A stretch of 64,000 nt of DNA from Patiria pectinifera (taxonomy: Eukaryota; Echinodermata; Asteroidea; Valvatida; Asterinidae): positions 10,912,001 to 10,976,000 of the forward strand of contig CM057141.1 in the NCBI GenBank assembly GCA_029964075.1. The letters run 5' to 3'. Each line of letters opens with the position of its first letter. Positions within the stretch are counted from its first letter, which is position 1. The notes beneath the pieces are model-generated. The model had not been told where the DNA came from, made no database searches, and saw only the letters and a program-made list of their open reading frames with translations. Of this stretch, positions 13,720-24,033 are shown piece by piece. Position numbers and translations under genes: made by a program.

Positions 13720-14115
13720 TTACCGATTGTTATTGGTTGAGAGCCCATCACTTGGGTGGTTTTACACCACTGGTAATACACTGAGACTGCGTTCTGCACC
13801 ACTTCGCGCAGTACGTGCTGTGCGTGCGCCAATTTCCATATAAGGAGATTTTTAGCACTACGCGCGCGAGGCACATACCATAGACATGGCCAGAGGGGTG
13901 TTTCACAAAACATGAAGTAAAATTGTTGCACAAAATTGTTGGAAATTTGTGAGTTTTTTTGTTTTGACTTTTTGAACGAAAGGTATAATTTATGAATGGG
14001 ATTAAATTTATATGTGCTTGGCTGGTATTAAACTAGTACGTTTAAAACCGGCTAGGTGCCTGGACGCAAAATGGGCCATTATCTTCGTCGAGGCCCCTAG
14101 CCAGTTTTAAGCGTA
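13720..14115 (+). mobile_element. Foldback-type repeat with CArG/CCAAT words, copy 1
   Basis: About 400 bp is shared with an inverted copy at 45960-46390. The 5' part carries an inverted CCAAT word (TTATTGGTTGAG) and about 105 bp later a perfect CArG-type word CCATATAAGG at 13836-13845, followed by TTTTTAGCACTAC. The 3' part folds back: AAAACCGGCTAGGTGCCTGG near 14042 pairs with CCCCTAGCCAGTTTTA near 14094. No coding capacity. It could be a foldback MITE or a solo LTR-like unit; the shared sequence with the second copy is plain, but the exact ends are not. Confidence 0.65.
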
Positions 14116-15984
14116 CCAGTACTGATTGAAAACCACGCAGTCAAACACATATATTAATTCCCTTATTTACATTTTTAAGAAAAAATTGACTGTGGAGAAC
14201 TTTTCTGGTCAAATCTGCAGTACAGTTACATTTTCACTTAATAATAATTATAAAAATATTTTATTCAGCAAATTGGCATTTATACACACAGTTACAATAA
14301 ATACATAAAATTTGATATTAAAACAAAAGGATATACAAACAATAAGAAAACAAGTAGAATACTACACACGAAAGACAGAACGTGGACAGTGCAGGGCTGC
14401 CAAGGAGAAGAACAAGAGTGAAACAAAACACTGTCACCAAAAGGGCGTGTCTCTCCAACCCTGCACAATGACAGGCACATAACACAGACCAAGCACAAAA
14501 CAATTAAAACTACCAAAATTGCACAAGGGAGGAAATGTCCAAGGGAGTATAATATGGGATTCAAAAAATGGGCAGGGCAGATGAGGCTAAGTAAAGGAAG
14601 TGGATAGGAGAACCGGGCAGAGGGAGGGAGGGAGACGGGGAAGGAGAAGGGGGGGGGGGAACAAACAAACAAACACCCCAACAAACAAACATACAAACAA
14701 AACCAGGAAGGGGAGGGTTAAACAGGGCCAATGGGAAGGGGAGGGGTAAGACAGGAAATGGGAAGAGAAGCAACAACACCAACTGGTCTGGGGAAAGGAG
14801 TATGGTGGAGGAATTTATCCAGCGGAGCCAAACAAACACAATCAACCAAGAATAGCATAACAATTGTGCTAAAAACAACAGCAGAGTCTAAAATGGATGT
14901 ATCAAGTTATGTCTAAGTAAAAAAATCAAGGACAAGAATACAGATTACAGATTAAGATACTGTTTTAGTTCCCGCAAAAAGCAAAGCAAAGTCTTGTTAA
15001 TTAAACACACCAGTCAAGATTTAGTGAGAACCATGTTACATTCAATCAATAATTAGTGATACAATAAATCTGTAGGTATTTATAGAAAGATTTGTTCTGC
15101 ACAGGCAAATCCCATTTTTTTTATTACAAATAACTGCTCCCACTAAAAAACTTCTTATGCACCAGACCCACCAGCTTTTACAAGGGTCCCATGTGATGTA
15201 GTAACTGCACATGTTCTCATGAGTGGCAAATCTTGAACATGCGTCCTTGAAGAATCAAAAGAAAGGAGACAAAGAAGAGACAGACTTGTCTTGCCAACAT
15301 GACGTCTGATAGCGGCAACTGAGGTGGAAAGCTCTTCAGCTAGACATGTCTTTGTGTTGAGCTTAGATGGGAAAATTGAGCAATTTGCCACAATTCTAAA
15401 CATGGATGCCCACGCGTACACACAATAAGCTGAATACTTTAATTCTATTACTCAAGGCAAATTTTTTTTGTTAACGACATACCCGACTCAGAGATCTGAG
15501 AGAGATCTGAGAGAGATGTTTCAAGATAGGTGCCCAAGGATTGGCCTGGAATAGGAGCCGGAGTGCTGGCTGAACTCGATAGAGGATATCCGTGTTGTAA
15601 TCTAGTTACATAATGAGTGCTGCACGGACAGGATAATTTGATCAAGACTGAATAATCGTAGACATTTGTAAACTTTGTAGGAGCAGAATTAATTAAATGA
15701 GTGGGGCTTGACAATGGCTTTCAGCTCAAGGCCTCAGCTCTGACTCAGACTTGGGCAGTTGGCAAGTTGAATCCTAACACCAAGAATTAATTTCAAGGAA
15801 CTTTTCAGCATCCTCCAATTTGCAAAAACCGAAACGCACATTATTTTTTTAATTTTAAACTTTCCGAGGGATTAAGCTCATTGGAAAGTACTGATGGGTA
15901 CTTGCCCCCACCACTCCAAATTCCCAAATCTTTATCAACCTCCGTTGGACTGTGAATGATCTAAGTATGCCTGTATGGACTTTG
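14116..15984. other. Non-coding DNA with purine-rich strand asymmetry
   Basis: From about 14290 to 14960 the + strand is strikingly purine-rich (A-rich, then AGGG-rich, with AAAC repeats near 14665-14700). The long minus-strand frames here are Leu/Pro/Ser-rich translations of that composition. The stretch 15140-15720 is more complex and has minus-strand frames of 88 residues each (15155-15421 and 15448-15714) that I do not recognise. The base asymmetry could mean a transcribed minus-strand RNA, but no exon structure can be shown. Confidence 0.4.
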
Positions 15985-16130
15985 TGCACAAGTACCGGGT
16001 ACCCCCTCAACGGTTATAAAGAGAGAGTACGTTTGGGAGAGAACACTCGGAAAATCGTATTGCTGAAGGCACGTGACACTCACACAAAGATGTTATCAGC
16101 TTGTGCAGTCAGAATAGAATTAATCATGAG
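15985..16130 (+). repeat. Dispersed ~150-bp repeat next to minisatellite
   Basis: This segment shares CTTTGTGCACAAGTACC, CCCCTCAACGGTTA, a GAGAGAGT patch, a GACNCTCAC(A/G)CAAAGA block and TTGTGCAG with 54762-54910, and shares part of these with 56085-56215. It ends about 20 bp before the 16-bp minisatellite. No tRNA head or terminal repeats are obvious, so the element class is unknown. Confidence 0.55.
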
Positions 16131-16151
16131 TACGTGTACTTCACGCAGTTC

Positions 16152-16912
16152 GCACTAGAACCAGTACGTGCAAGAACCAGTACGCGCAAGAACCAGTACG
16201 CGCAAGAACCAGTATGCACAAGAAACAGTATGTGCAAGAACCAGTACCCGCAAGAACCAATACGTGCAAGAACCAGTATGCAAAAGAATTAGTACACACA
16301 AGAACCAGTACGTGCAAGAACCAGTATGTGTAAGAAACAGTATGTGCAAGAACCAGTATGCACAAGAACCAGTACGCGCAAGAACAAGTATGTGTAAGAA
16401 ACAGTATGTGCAAGAACCAATATGTGCAAGAACCAGTACGCGCAAGAACCAGTACGCACAAGAACCAGTATGCGCAAGAACCAGTACGTGCAAGAACCAG
16501 TATGTGCAAGCAAACAGTATGTGCAAGAACCAGTATGTGTAAGAAACAGTATGTGCAAGAACCAGTACGCGCAAGAACCAATACGTGCAAGAACCAGTAT
16601 GTGCAAGCAAACAGTATGTGCAAGAACCAGTATGCGTAAGAACCAATACGTGCAAGAACCAGTATGTGCAAGCAAACAGTATGTGCAAGCAAACAGTATG
16701 TGCAAGAACCAGTACGCGCAAGAACCAGTACGCGCAAGAACCAGTACGCGCAAGAACCAGTACGCGCAAGAACCAGTACGCGCAAGAACCAGTACGCGCA
16801 AGAACCAGTACGCGCAAGAACCAGTATGTGCAAGCAAACAGTATGTGCAAGAACCAGTACGCGCAAGAAGTAGTATGTGCAAGAACCAGTACATGCAAGA
16901 ACCAGAATGCGC
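16152..16912 (+). repeat. 16-bp minisatellite, ~47 units
   Basis: Tandem array of a 16-bp unit CAAGAACCAGTACGCG, running about 760 bp. Variable positions fall almost only in the second half of the unit (TACGCG, TATGTG, TACGTG, TATGCA, TACACA). A 17-bp variant (CAAGCAAACAGTATGTG) occurs several times. Because 16 is not a multiple of 3, three units give a 16-residue period in every frame, and neither strand contains frequent stops. This produces several long but meaningless overlapping frames on both strands (up to 257 codons). The purest CGCG units are clustered at 16706-16830, suggesting the most recent expansion there. Confidence 0.95.
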
Positions 16913-19360
16913 AAATTGTCTTGTTAGTGTTCCGATCTCAAGTAAAAGCTACAGAGTACAGATGAAGAAAGTCAAATGAAACAAAAAAATGGAAATTTCT
17001 TGATAAAAAGCAAGCAATCGTGTTATTGCAAATGCTTTTTTAAAGCTGATACATGTAGGTTTCGTCTAAAAAAAAGTGCACTAGAACAGTGATAATATCA
17101 CATTTAGTTACACTGAAAGCACAATGTATGAACGTGTAGCCAACAAAAACAAGCAATTTTTTATTTGCTTCGCTTCCAAATTTGAATAAAAACACTAACA
17201 TTTATACACTACCGGTACCATACACATGTAGTTGCATGGATAATTAATTTTGATTATATTCATTTCCTACACATTCACTATAAAGTTTGATGTAAAACAT
17301 AACGATTAAGTTCAAATTTTCCATTTCAAAAAGGAGTTGGTACATGTACTTCTGTTCAGTTTTTCACTGAAGCACAACAAATTACAAGCCCTGCTGGTCA
17401 TACATACTGCACATGTGAATCGCATTGTGAGAACTGAATACTGCATGTATAGGCACATGCATGTTCTAGGCCCAACATGTTCATGTACTTGTTTGTGATA
17501 CGAGTGTATATTCCCAAGCTAATCTACCATTAATTCTGTTATTCCTGTGACTGTGAAAAGAATGGCACATATTCAATAACAATGTTGTCTGTTCTGATAC
17601 AAAAGGGAAGTTGTATACTATTTGTGTACATTTGGCTAGATTTCGCCCCCCAAAAATCATAATAATTTCATAACATAATTTCTTGCATTTATGCTTTTAG
17701 ACCTACCGGTACGTGTATTTCAAGCATTAACTAAGGATTGGCGCCACAAAAAATGTATTCAATCCACTGTGCGATACATGTATTAGTTCCTGTGTTAGCT
17801 TCTGAATTACACACATAGCGAGCATGCGTTTGAAGAACATTTTGAAAAGACCTTGTGACTGGAAAGAAATTTATAACGCTCCAACAACTTGATTTTTGAG
17901 GACCAAAATTTTGGGTCCCCCCCTCAAATTTCCTCGCGCATTCATTAAACAACAAATTTCTAAGGTATAGTTGTGTGAAAGTTTGTATTATTCTTTTTAA
18001 CCGTCTTTCTAACTATCATCATCGAGATGTTATCATTTAAAAAATAATAATTTATGCGTTTTCAAGCCCAATGTACTTTTTCCCCCTAAATTACTCCATT
18101 GAGAAGGCACTCACATACATGTACATGGACATGTACTCATGTATTTGGCCAATTATTGTACGTGCTATTGCAATTTTGGGGATGTAGATAGTATAGGGAT
18201 AGAACAGTGGAACAACGCTTTAATGATGCCATTCTTGCTAGATTCACATTTATTAAATCTATTGTAGGTTTCATATAATTCAGAGAAACTGGTAATTCTG
18301 TCATTGTTTGTGCACTTCATTGGGAAACTGCTAACATGTACAGACCTGTTCAAATCCTCTGCCATGCAAATTCTTTTCTTAACCTTATAATTTTATGCAC
18401 CTCAGTTGTCAGTTTCTCTGTGGGGTTATTTTTATGTTTCATTACCACTCACTAGTAATAAGTCCGAAAAAATGAACAGCGTCAAGTAGAATTTGCAGTA
18501 GATATTGTGAAAAAAAAAATGATAGAGGGACATACCTCCCCCCCCCCAAGGGCAATAGGCGACCCTGTAACCATGCAACACCCCTATAATTGGCCATTGT
18601 GCTTGCATTATCTTCACATGATGTACATTTACGTGTAGAAATGTAATTGCTATATTTGGGGTACTTATAAGACCTGGCATTAGTTGAACAACAGAGGGGG
18701 CTGTTTATGCCAACCATATGATCTGCAGTCGGCCACTTGGCAAGGCATCAAAACTTTGAATGACGCGGAACTTGTAATCCTTGGTGTATCGCCAAATGCT
18801 AGAAGGTTTTCCTAAATTTCCTGTCTATTTTCAAATAAAGGAGTCTTATTTTTTTTCAATTCTAAGTATATGTACCATTAAATAGTGCTATTATATTTCA
18901 TATATTTCTTTAGTCCACTGCAGGTTGCGGGTTCTAGTTCCAGAAATTTATATATTTTTCTTTTTTTTCTCACAGAAGTGAATTTTCTTTCTTACATTTG
19001 TGTTTAAGCAAGTCCTATACTGATAGATGAAATAAATTTCACCTTCCCCCTTCCCAAGAATCATGGCTCTGGATTTCTTTTTTTACGAATGCAAGTTAAA
19101 TCAGAGAACCATTCCATTACCAACTGACGCATGCACATCATGATCATGGTCATTGACTATACTTGGTTGCAAGAAGAATAATTGCTGCATGGTACCAGTC
19201 AGTCCCTGACTTTACATTTAACTGTAATTGAATGGTAAAAATATTTTGTATTTTTATATAAGGATCATATCTTTAGACTCCAAAATTTATGGAAGGTGGT
19301 CATACATGTACATTTTAATGATATGTAATGTGTGTCTCTATTTCTTTTGCCCATTTTCAG
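16913..19360. other. Intron-like AT-rich DNA before exon
   Basis: No exon or complete repeat is seen. AT-rich sequence with frequent ACATGTAC and ACCGGTAC words (17209-17220, 17702-17712, 18115-18135) and a C run at 18538-18549. The last 40 bases before 19361 form a pyrimidine-rich tract ending CCATTTTCAG, a good 3' splice site. Confidence 0.55.
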
Positions 19361-19544
19361 CCGATAGGCAGCAACGGTGAGAGGAAACCGGGGGACGTGC
19401 GCAACGAGTCGGTCATCGTCATCGACAGCGACAGTGACGGTGAGCGGGAGCATGCATCCTTGCATCACCACGGCAACCCAGACTCTGTGCAATCGTCTCT
19501 GTCCCCCAAGTCGGGTAGCAGCAACAGTCGGCCGGCGTCCGAAG
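19361..19544 (+). CDS. gse1: GSE1-like, internal N-terminal exon with acidic SIM-like motif
   Basis: An exon of 184 nt: 61 codons plus one base, starting in phase 0 after a pyrimidine tract and CAG, and ending GAAG before GTAGGT. It encodes a polar, Ser/Asn/Gly/His-rich segment starting PIGSNGERKPGD. Residues 17-26 read SVIVIDSDSD, a hydrophobic core followed by Asp/Ser, the classical layout of a SUMO-interacting motif with casein-kinase-2-type serines. The rest (HASLHHHGN, SLSPKSGSSNSRPASE) looks disordered. Its phase-1 end fits exactly the acceptor at 55323. GC content and CpG use are clearly higher than in the flanking intron. There is no start codon in the exon itself, so an upstream exon probably lies outside or unrecognised in the window. 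I do not recall a matching vertebrate segment, so its place in GSE1 rests on frame and orientation. Two further GT sites inside the exon (19377 and 19440) are also phase 1. Confidence 0.72.
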
Positions 19545-19924
19545 GTAGGTTCAAAACCTAGATAGACTCTGAGGTATGAATGGTGTGGCTGGCGCTTCGT
19601 CACCACTCATGTGAGCTACAGTTTGCAATCACACTTGTGGTTTATGGAAGCGGCTGAGGCTACTTCTCATAAACATTTGTGTTACATAGCCAAATAATTC
19701 AGACAAGACGGCTATAGCCTCCTCACTTTCTGTATCTGCCGATATTTTCAAAAATTGTGGAAGGTTGCTGTCACTGTAACGAGAGACATCATTGGCAAGA
19801 AGATGGTGCTGGGTAGTCCTAGTCCAAGACTTGATTTGCATTTGTTCCCACTGATGCAGCTCGCTCCTCATAACCATGATAAAGCCCCCGCTGCTTTAGA
19901 AACTGTTGCCATGTAGTCTCGGGA

Positions 19925-20535
19925 ACTTTGGCAGCGCTACCCAGGAAATTCCGAGCATACCTCAGGTGCGTGCATTAGCTTGAATAAAGCATGCATGAGG
20001 TTACTGAGGCATGCTCGGAATGTTCAGAGAGCTCTGCCAAAGTTCCCAAGATTGGTTTTGGTTCCGAGCATACCTCAGGCACTAGCACCAGCTTGAATAC
20101 AGCGCTTGTGAAGTTACTGAGGTATGCTCGGAATTTTCTAGGGAGCTCTGCCAAAGTTCCCAAGATTGGTTTTGGATTCCGAGCATACCTCAGGCACTAG
20201 CACCAGCTTGAATACAGGGCTTGTGAAGTTACTAAGGTATGCGCGAAATTTTCTGGGGAGCTCTGCCAAAGTTCCCAAGATTGGTTTTGATTCCGAGCAT
20301 ACCTCAGGCACTAGCACCAGCTTGAATACAGCGCTTGTGAAGTTACTGAGGTATGCTCGGAATTTTCTGGGGAGCTCTGCCAAAGTTCCCAAGATTGGTT
20401 TTGATTCCGAGCATACCTCAGGCACTAGCACCAGCTTGAATACAGCGCTTGTGAAGTTACTGAGGTATGCTCGGAGTTTTTCTTTTTTTTCTCAAGAATA
20501 CAGCTTGAATACAGTGCCCGTGAGGTTACTGAGGC
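19925..20535 (+). repeat. 114-bp tandem repeat with internal inverted repeat
   Basis: About five units, starting 380 bp after the exon. The phrase AGCGCTTGTG (or AGGGCTTGTG) begins at 20101, 20216, 20330 and 20444, so the period is 114-115 bp. Each unit holds CTGAGGTATGCTCGGAA and, about 60 bp later, its complement TTCCGAGCATACCTCAG, so each can fold as a 15-17-bp stem. The first unit (from 19936) and last unit are diverged. As 114 is divisible by 3 the array keeps open frames on both strands; they have no gene-like features. Confidence 0.9.
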
Positions 20536-22470
20536 CAGCGTAGCTACCGGGAGGGGGGGGGGGGGCACGCCTCCCATAAAAAGTTTGTGCCCCCTCAGTC
20601 GCCCCCCACTGGAAATTTGGCATTCGGAGAAAAGCACAGCCGTATGGGTTTCCATGATTAGCTGGAAGAACATAGTCTCTTTCACAAGTCCCTTTTCCGC
20701 GATTTTGTGCATATTTTTCACCAAAACCCTTTTTTTTAGTGAGTGGCTGTTAAATTTTAATGCCCATGGAAAGGAAATAGCGGTAGTTTTTGTCAACATT
20801 AACCATGATATAGGTTTTGAACAGCGCCCCCCATGGGAAGATGGTGTCCAACCCCAACCCCAATTTTGTTGCTTCAGATAACAAAAAATTCACAAAAAGC
20901 AAATGATCCTCGGTCCATTGTACCTTCAAAACCATGCAGTAAGCTGTTAAATTTAGAAAAGTAAATGTTTTATTGTTGAAAGAGGAAAACTGACTGAAGA
21001 TTTCAAAAATCATCTGAGCAGCGCGGTCTAATTTGTCAGTTAAGTCGTCTGTTTTCTGATGCTACATATCAATCGCTGTAATACCTTCAAAAAATTGGCC
21101 TCTTCAAAAATCTGTTTTGTCCGTTTTTTGTGTGCACTTTTTCTGTTCAGCATGGCAAAAAATGGGGTGTTTTATCAATTTTTGTTCAAAAAGTGATAGG
21201 TTTAGGGTAAAGTGTAGTTTAGGACCCCCTTCCATAAGAGAACGAAAACACACTTCTATGTTTCGGGATGGAACTAAATACCAGCAAAAAAAGTCACTTT
21301 ATGTTTTTGGACTCGCAAACCAGTAGCTCGCAAGAATACCATGTTGAATATCAACAGGGTTATTTTGTAGAAAGAGGGCAGGATTGTGTTTTATGAGGGA
21401 AATTATGGGGTAAAACTTCCACATGCAGAGAATAGTCTAAACTGCTGTGAATTGCTGTACTGATCAAAACTATAAAAAAAGAGTTACTTTCGATAACTAA
21501 AGACTGCTTGAGGCTGCAAAAGTCATTTTAGAATTCACAGTCTTTTGCAAAAGCCATTTTTGAACAGAACTAGTAAAAGAAAAGAGACCTGTGTCCTAAA
21601 CTACACTTCACCGGGTTTTGTGTTATCCCTACGTCCTCTGTGCTCATTTTCACAAGAAAAGATATCACAAAGTGCCTCCCTGCATTTCTGTAATCCTGCC
21701 CTGTGTTATTGTATGCTGCCCTCGTGTGGTATCTTTTGGCCAGGTTGGTAATTTGCCATAAAAATGTGTGTGTGTAGTGCACAGGGCGATTGCCACATCA
21801 TTGTCATTACTGCACAATGTACCCGGTACATGTAGATGGATTTTATTGAGGCTCTTAGTATTAGCATATGAACACCTAAAGCTGTTAACTTCATTAGTGC
21901 AGTTGATATTTAGGTGTCCATGTTTTCAGCCATGAGTAGGGTACATCTTTGGATGGACTGGTATGAATACATGTACCTGTAATTAGATTTAATGCATTGC
22001 ACATGTTTTGGTAGGTACAGGCACATTTAAAAAAACAAACTTTACATGTACATGTGCATATAAAAGGTAATCAGCCACATAATTGACTTATTTTTTGTGG
22101 TCCGTAAATTAAAAAACCTAAGTTTACAATTCTGACTTTTAAAAGATGGTTTCTCTTTTTACATGTACAATTAGCAATCATTTGGGGATAAATCATTCTT
22201 AAGCTACATGTATTTATAAAATACATGCTGGGGATTGTTGATGGTGGTGTTGAAAATTGCAAGCAAAAATTCAGTGATATTTTTATTCCCAGTCATTGAG
22301 AAGATTTTTCTAATAAACCACAAGGAAAGATTAAAAGAAAAGGAGGATATTTTTTCCTCTACAATTGCCTTTTCCCATGACATGAATCACCACAATTTAG
22401 GCTGAATAACAAAAAATAAATATTCTCTTCTGGGCTTTTTGAAAAAATGAAGGCACCCCCCCCCCCTTTT
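20536..22470. other. Intronic DNA with G/C-run module and small inverted repeat
   Basis: 20540-20880 repeats the module seen at 12640-13080: a G run at about 20551-20563, GTGCCCCCTCAG, and a TTTTGAACAGCGCCCCCC block followed by GGAAGATGGTGTCC. A 16-bp perfect inverted repeat (AAGTGTAGTTTAGGAC at 21210-21225 and its complement at 21593-21608) frames 367 bp. No coding signal. Confidence 0.45.
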
Positions 22471-22475
22471 TCCTT

Positions 22476-22555
22476 CAAGATGGCGCTTTTTTCAAGATGG
22501 CCGATGGGTTCTTCCATTTTCTGGACTCTTTAGCTGCATACAAAATGGCTGTCAC
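22476..22555 (+). promoter_or_regulatory. Cluster of YY1-like AAGATGGC words
   Basis: CAAGATGGCGC at 22476, CAAGATGGCCG at 22493 and CAAAATGGCTG at 22541 fall within 75 bp. AAGATGGC is the core bound by the zinc-finger factor YY1 in animals, often at promoters. The cluster follows a C run and sits 8.4 kb before the alternative first exon. No TATA or exon is visible nearby, so function is only suggested by the motif density. Confidence 0.3.
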
Positions 22556-22959
22556 CCCTTCTACATAACTTCAATATTGTTGGAAACAAACAAAAATAAT
22601 AGAAATGTATTGCAAATGTATGAGTAAAAAAAAAAGGAGACAGGCAGAAAAAGGAAGTACATGTAGACTTGGACAAGGCGCCGATTCATTTTTTACTTAT
22701 AATTTTTTTTTTAAAACCAGTTGCATGTGTAACTTTGTTAAACGAGCCTGTATGAATATGTAATAATTGTGTCTCTAAATTAAACATATAATTTTAAATA
22801 TTTTAACCATTCATGTACATGTATATCGGTGCAGCTACCAATGTGTTTGCATTAGTGCGTTAATAAGATTGGCTCCCTACAGAGCTCCTACAAGAATAAA
22901 TAAATTAATAAATAAATGGTGAACGAAAGCTATCATTTGCTTTTCCAAGTCCCAATTTT

Positions 22960-23360
22960 ATTCAACTTATTATACATGCCTAAATAAAACCAAAGCTATT
23001 GTCTGTGTATGACATCAATTCCTGAATAATTGAACAGCGGCCAACAGCTCGGCAATAAATAATCCACAACCATACCATTCATTATTGATTATTTAACAGT
23101 GAGCCCTCCCCCCTTCCTTCCACTGGCCACCCCCGCCTCATTAATGCACCAGCCCTAGACTGTGCATGCAATGGAATCTGCACCTGTCCATCTGTTGTTA
23201 TGCAAATGAGGGAGACACCTGATAATGACCAATCAATTACCATTGCTGGGGTCCCAAGCTATGCTATCATCAACAAGAGGGAGGCAGCCTGTGTGAGCGT
23301 GTGTGGCAAGATTGCATCAAATTAGGGATGTGGTGGTTGTCAGGCAAAGAGGACTTCGCA
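22960..23360. promoter_or_regulatory. Candidate intronic enhancer with octamer and homeobox words
   Basis: A repeat-free, higher-complexity block. It holds a POU octamer ATGCAAAT at 23200-23207, several ATTA/TAAT homeodomain cores (TTCATTATTGATTATTTA near 23080, CTGATAATGACC near 23220), a CCAATCAATTACC segment and CACCTG E-boxes. No open frame of note. This motif density resembles deeply conserved developmental enhancers, but conservation cannot be seen from one sequence. Confidence 0.3.
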
Positions 23361-23859
23361 GTACAAGCAGCTGATGGAGTGAATTAGTCTAGAAATTTTT
23401 TTCAAGGAAATTGATGGAAAATGGTGTTAATTTGTGGGGTACCATAGGTTGCTCCAGATTAAACCAGCGTTGTTTGTTAAACATGGCAAACTTTGCCAAA
23501 GATGCAGTCAGGGTGACATTTTCAGTAAGGCATTTAGTGTATTTATGACAATCTTTTCGCTGAAGGTTTGAGGGTTTTTCTTTGTCTCCTTATTTAATTG
23601 AACTTAAAGAATATCGGGGCATGACAGTTTTCTATTTTAATTGGATTTCCTAACTTGTTTTATTTTACATTGTTTTCCTACATTTTCAGCTTTCTGTACT
23701 GTAGGCATTACTCTTGAGGGGGGGGGGGTGTCTGCAGAACACTTCCTCCTACTTTTTTCCTGAGGATCAAATATCATGTTTGAAGATCACAATTAACTTG
23801 ATAAAATGTGTCAGCCAGAAGGGTAGGCTGTAAGCCTAGGGTATAAGTATAACGTAGGG

Positions 23860-24033
23860 TATTACTAGAAGCACCTTATAAAGGTGCTACATAATAGATC
23901 TCATATTTCTCATAAACTTCATTTACCTGTTTTTAAAAATAGACATTATTACCAGCGCTTTGAGTACCTAAATGTTGGTAGATATGTGCACTGTATAATA
24001 CTCCGGTATTATTATTATTATTATTATTAAATG
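23860..24033 (+). mobile_element. SINE 3' fragment with ATT tail
   Basis: The sequence AGCACCTTATAAAGGTGCTACATAATAG...CTTCATTTACCTG...CAGCGCTTTGAGTACC...TATTATTATTATT follows the same order as the 3' half of the SINE at 57498-57905 (AAAGGTGCTTCATAATGGG, CTTCATTTACCTGG, CAGTGCTTTGTATCC, ATT tail). It is a 5'-truncated, diverged copy of the same family in the same orientation. Confidence 0.7.

Noticed and set aside
14292..14878. Leu/Pro/Ser-rich minus-strand frames resembling membrane proteins
   Set aside because: The hydrophobic look comes from the purine-rich + strand and AAAC/AGGG low-complexity tracts. No family was recognised and frames overlap one another.
16152..16912. CRISPR-like direct repeat array
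   Set aside because: Units abut with no unique spacers and the genome is eukaryotic. It is a minisatellite.
16141..16979. Long overlapping open frames (up to 257 codons) on both strands
   Set aside because: They are translations of a 16-bp tandem repeat lacking stop codons in any frame. There is no splice or start context and the peptides are pure repeat.
20166..20543. 125-codon + frame and its antisense partner
   Set aside because: Both are by-products of the 114-bp tandem repeat, whose length is divisible by three.
21210..21608. A mobile element bounded by the 16-bp inverted repeat
   Set aside because: Only the 16-bp pair is symmetrical; adjacent shared words are in the wrong order for terminal repeats and no target duplication is seen.
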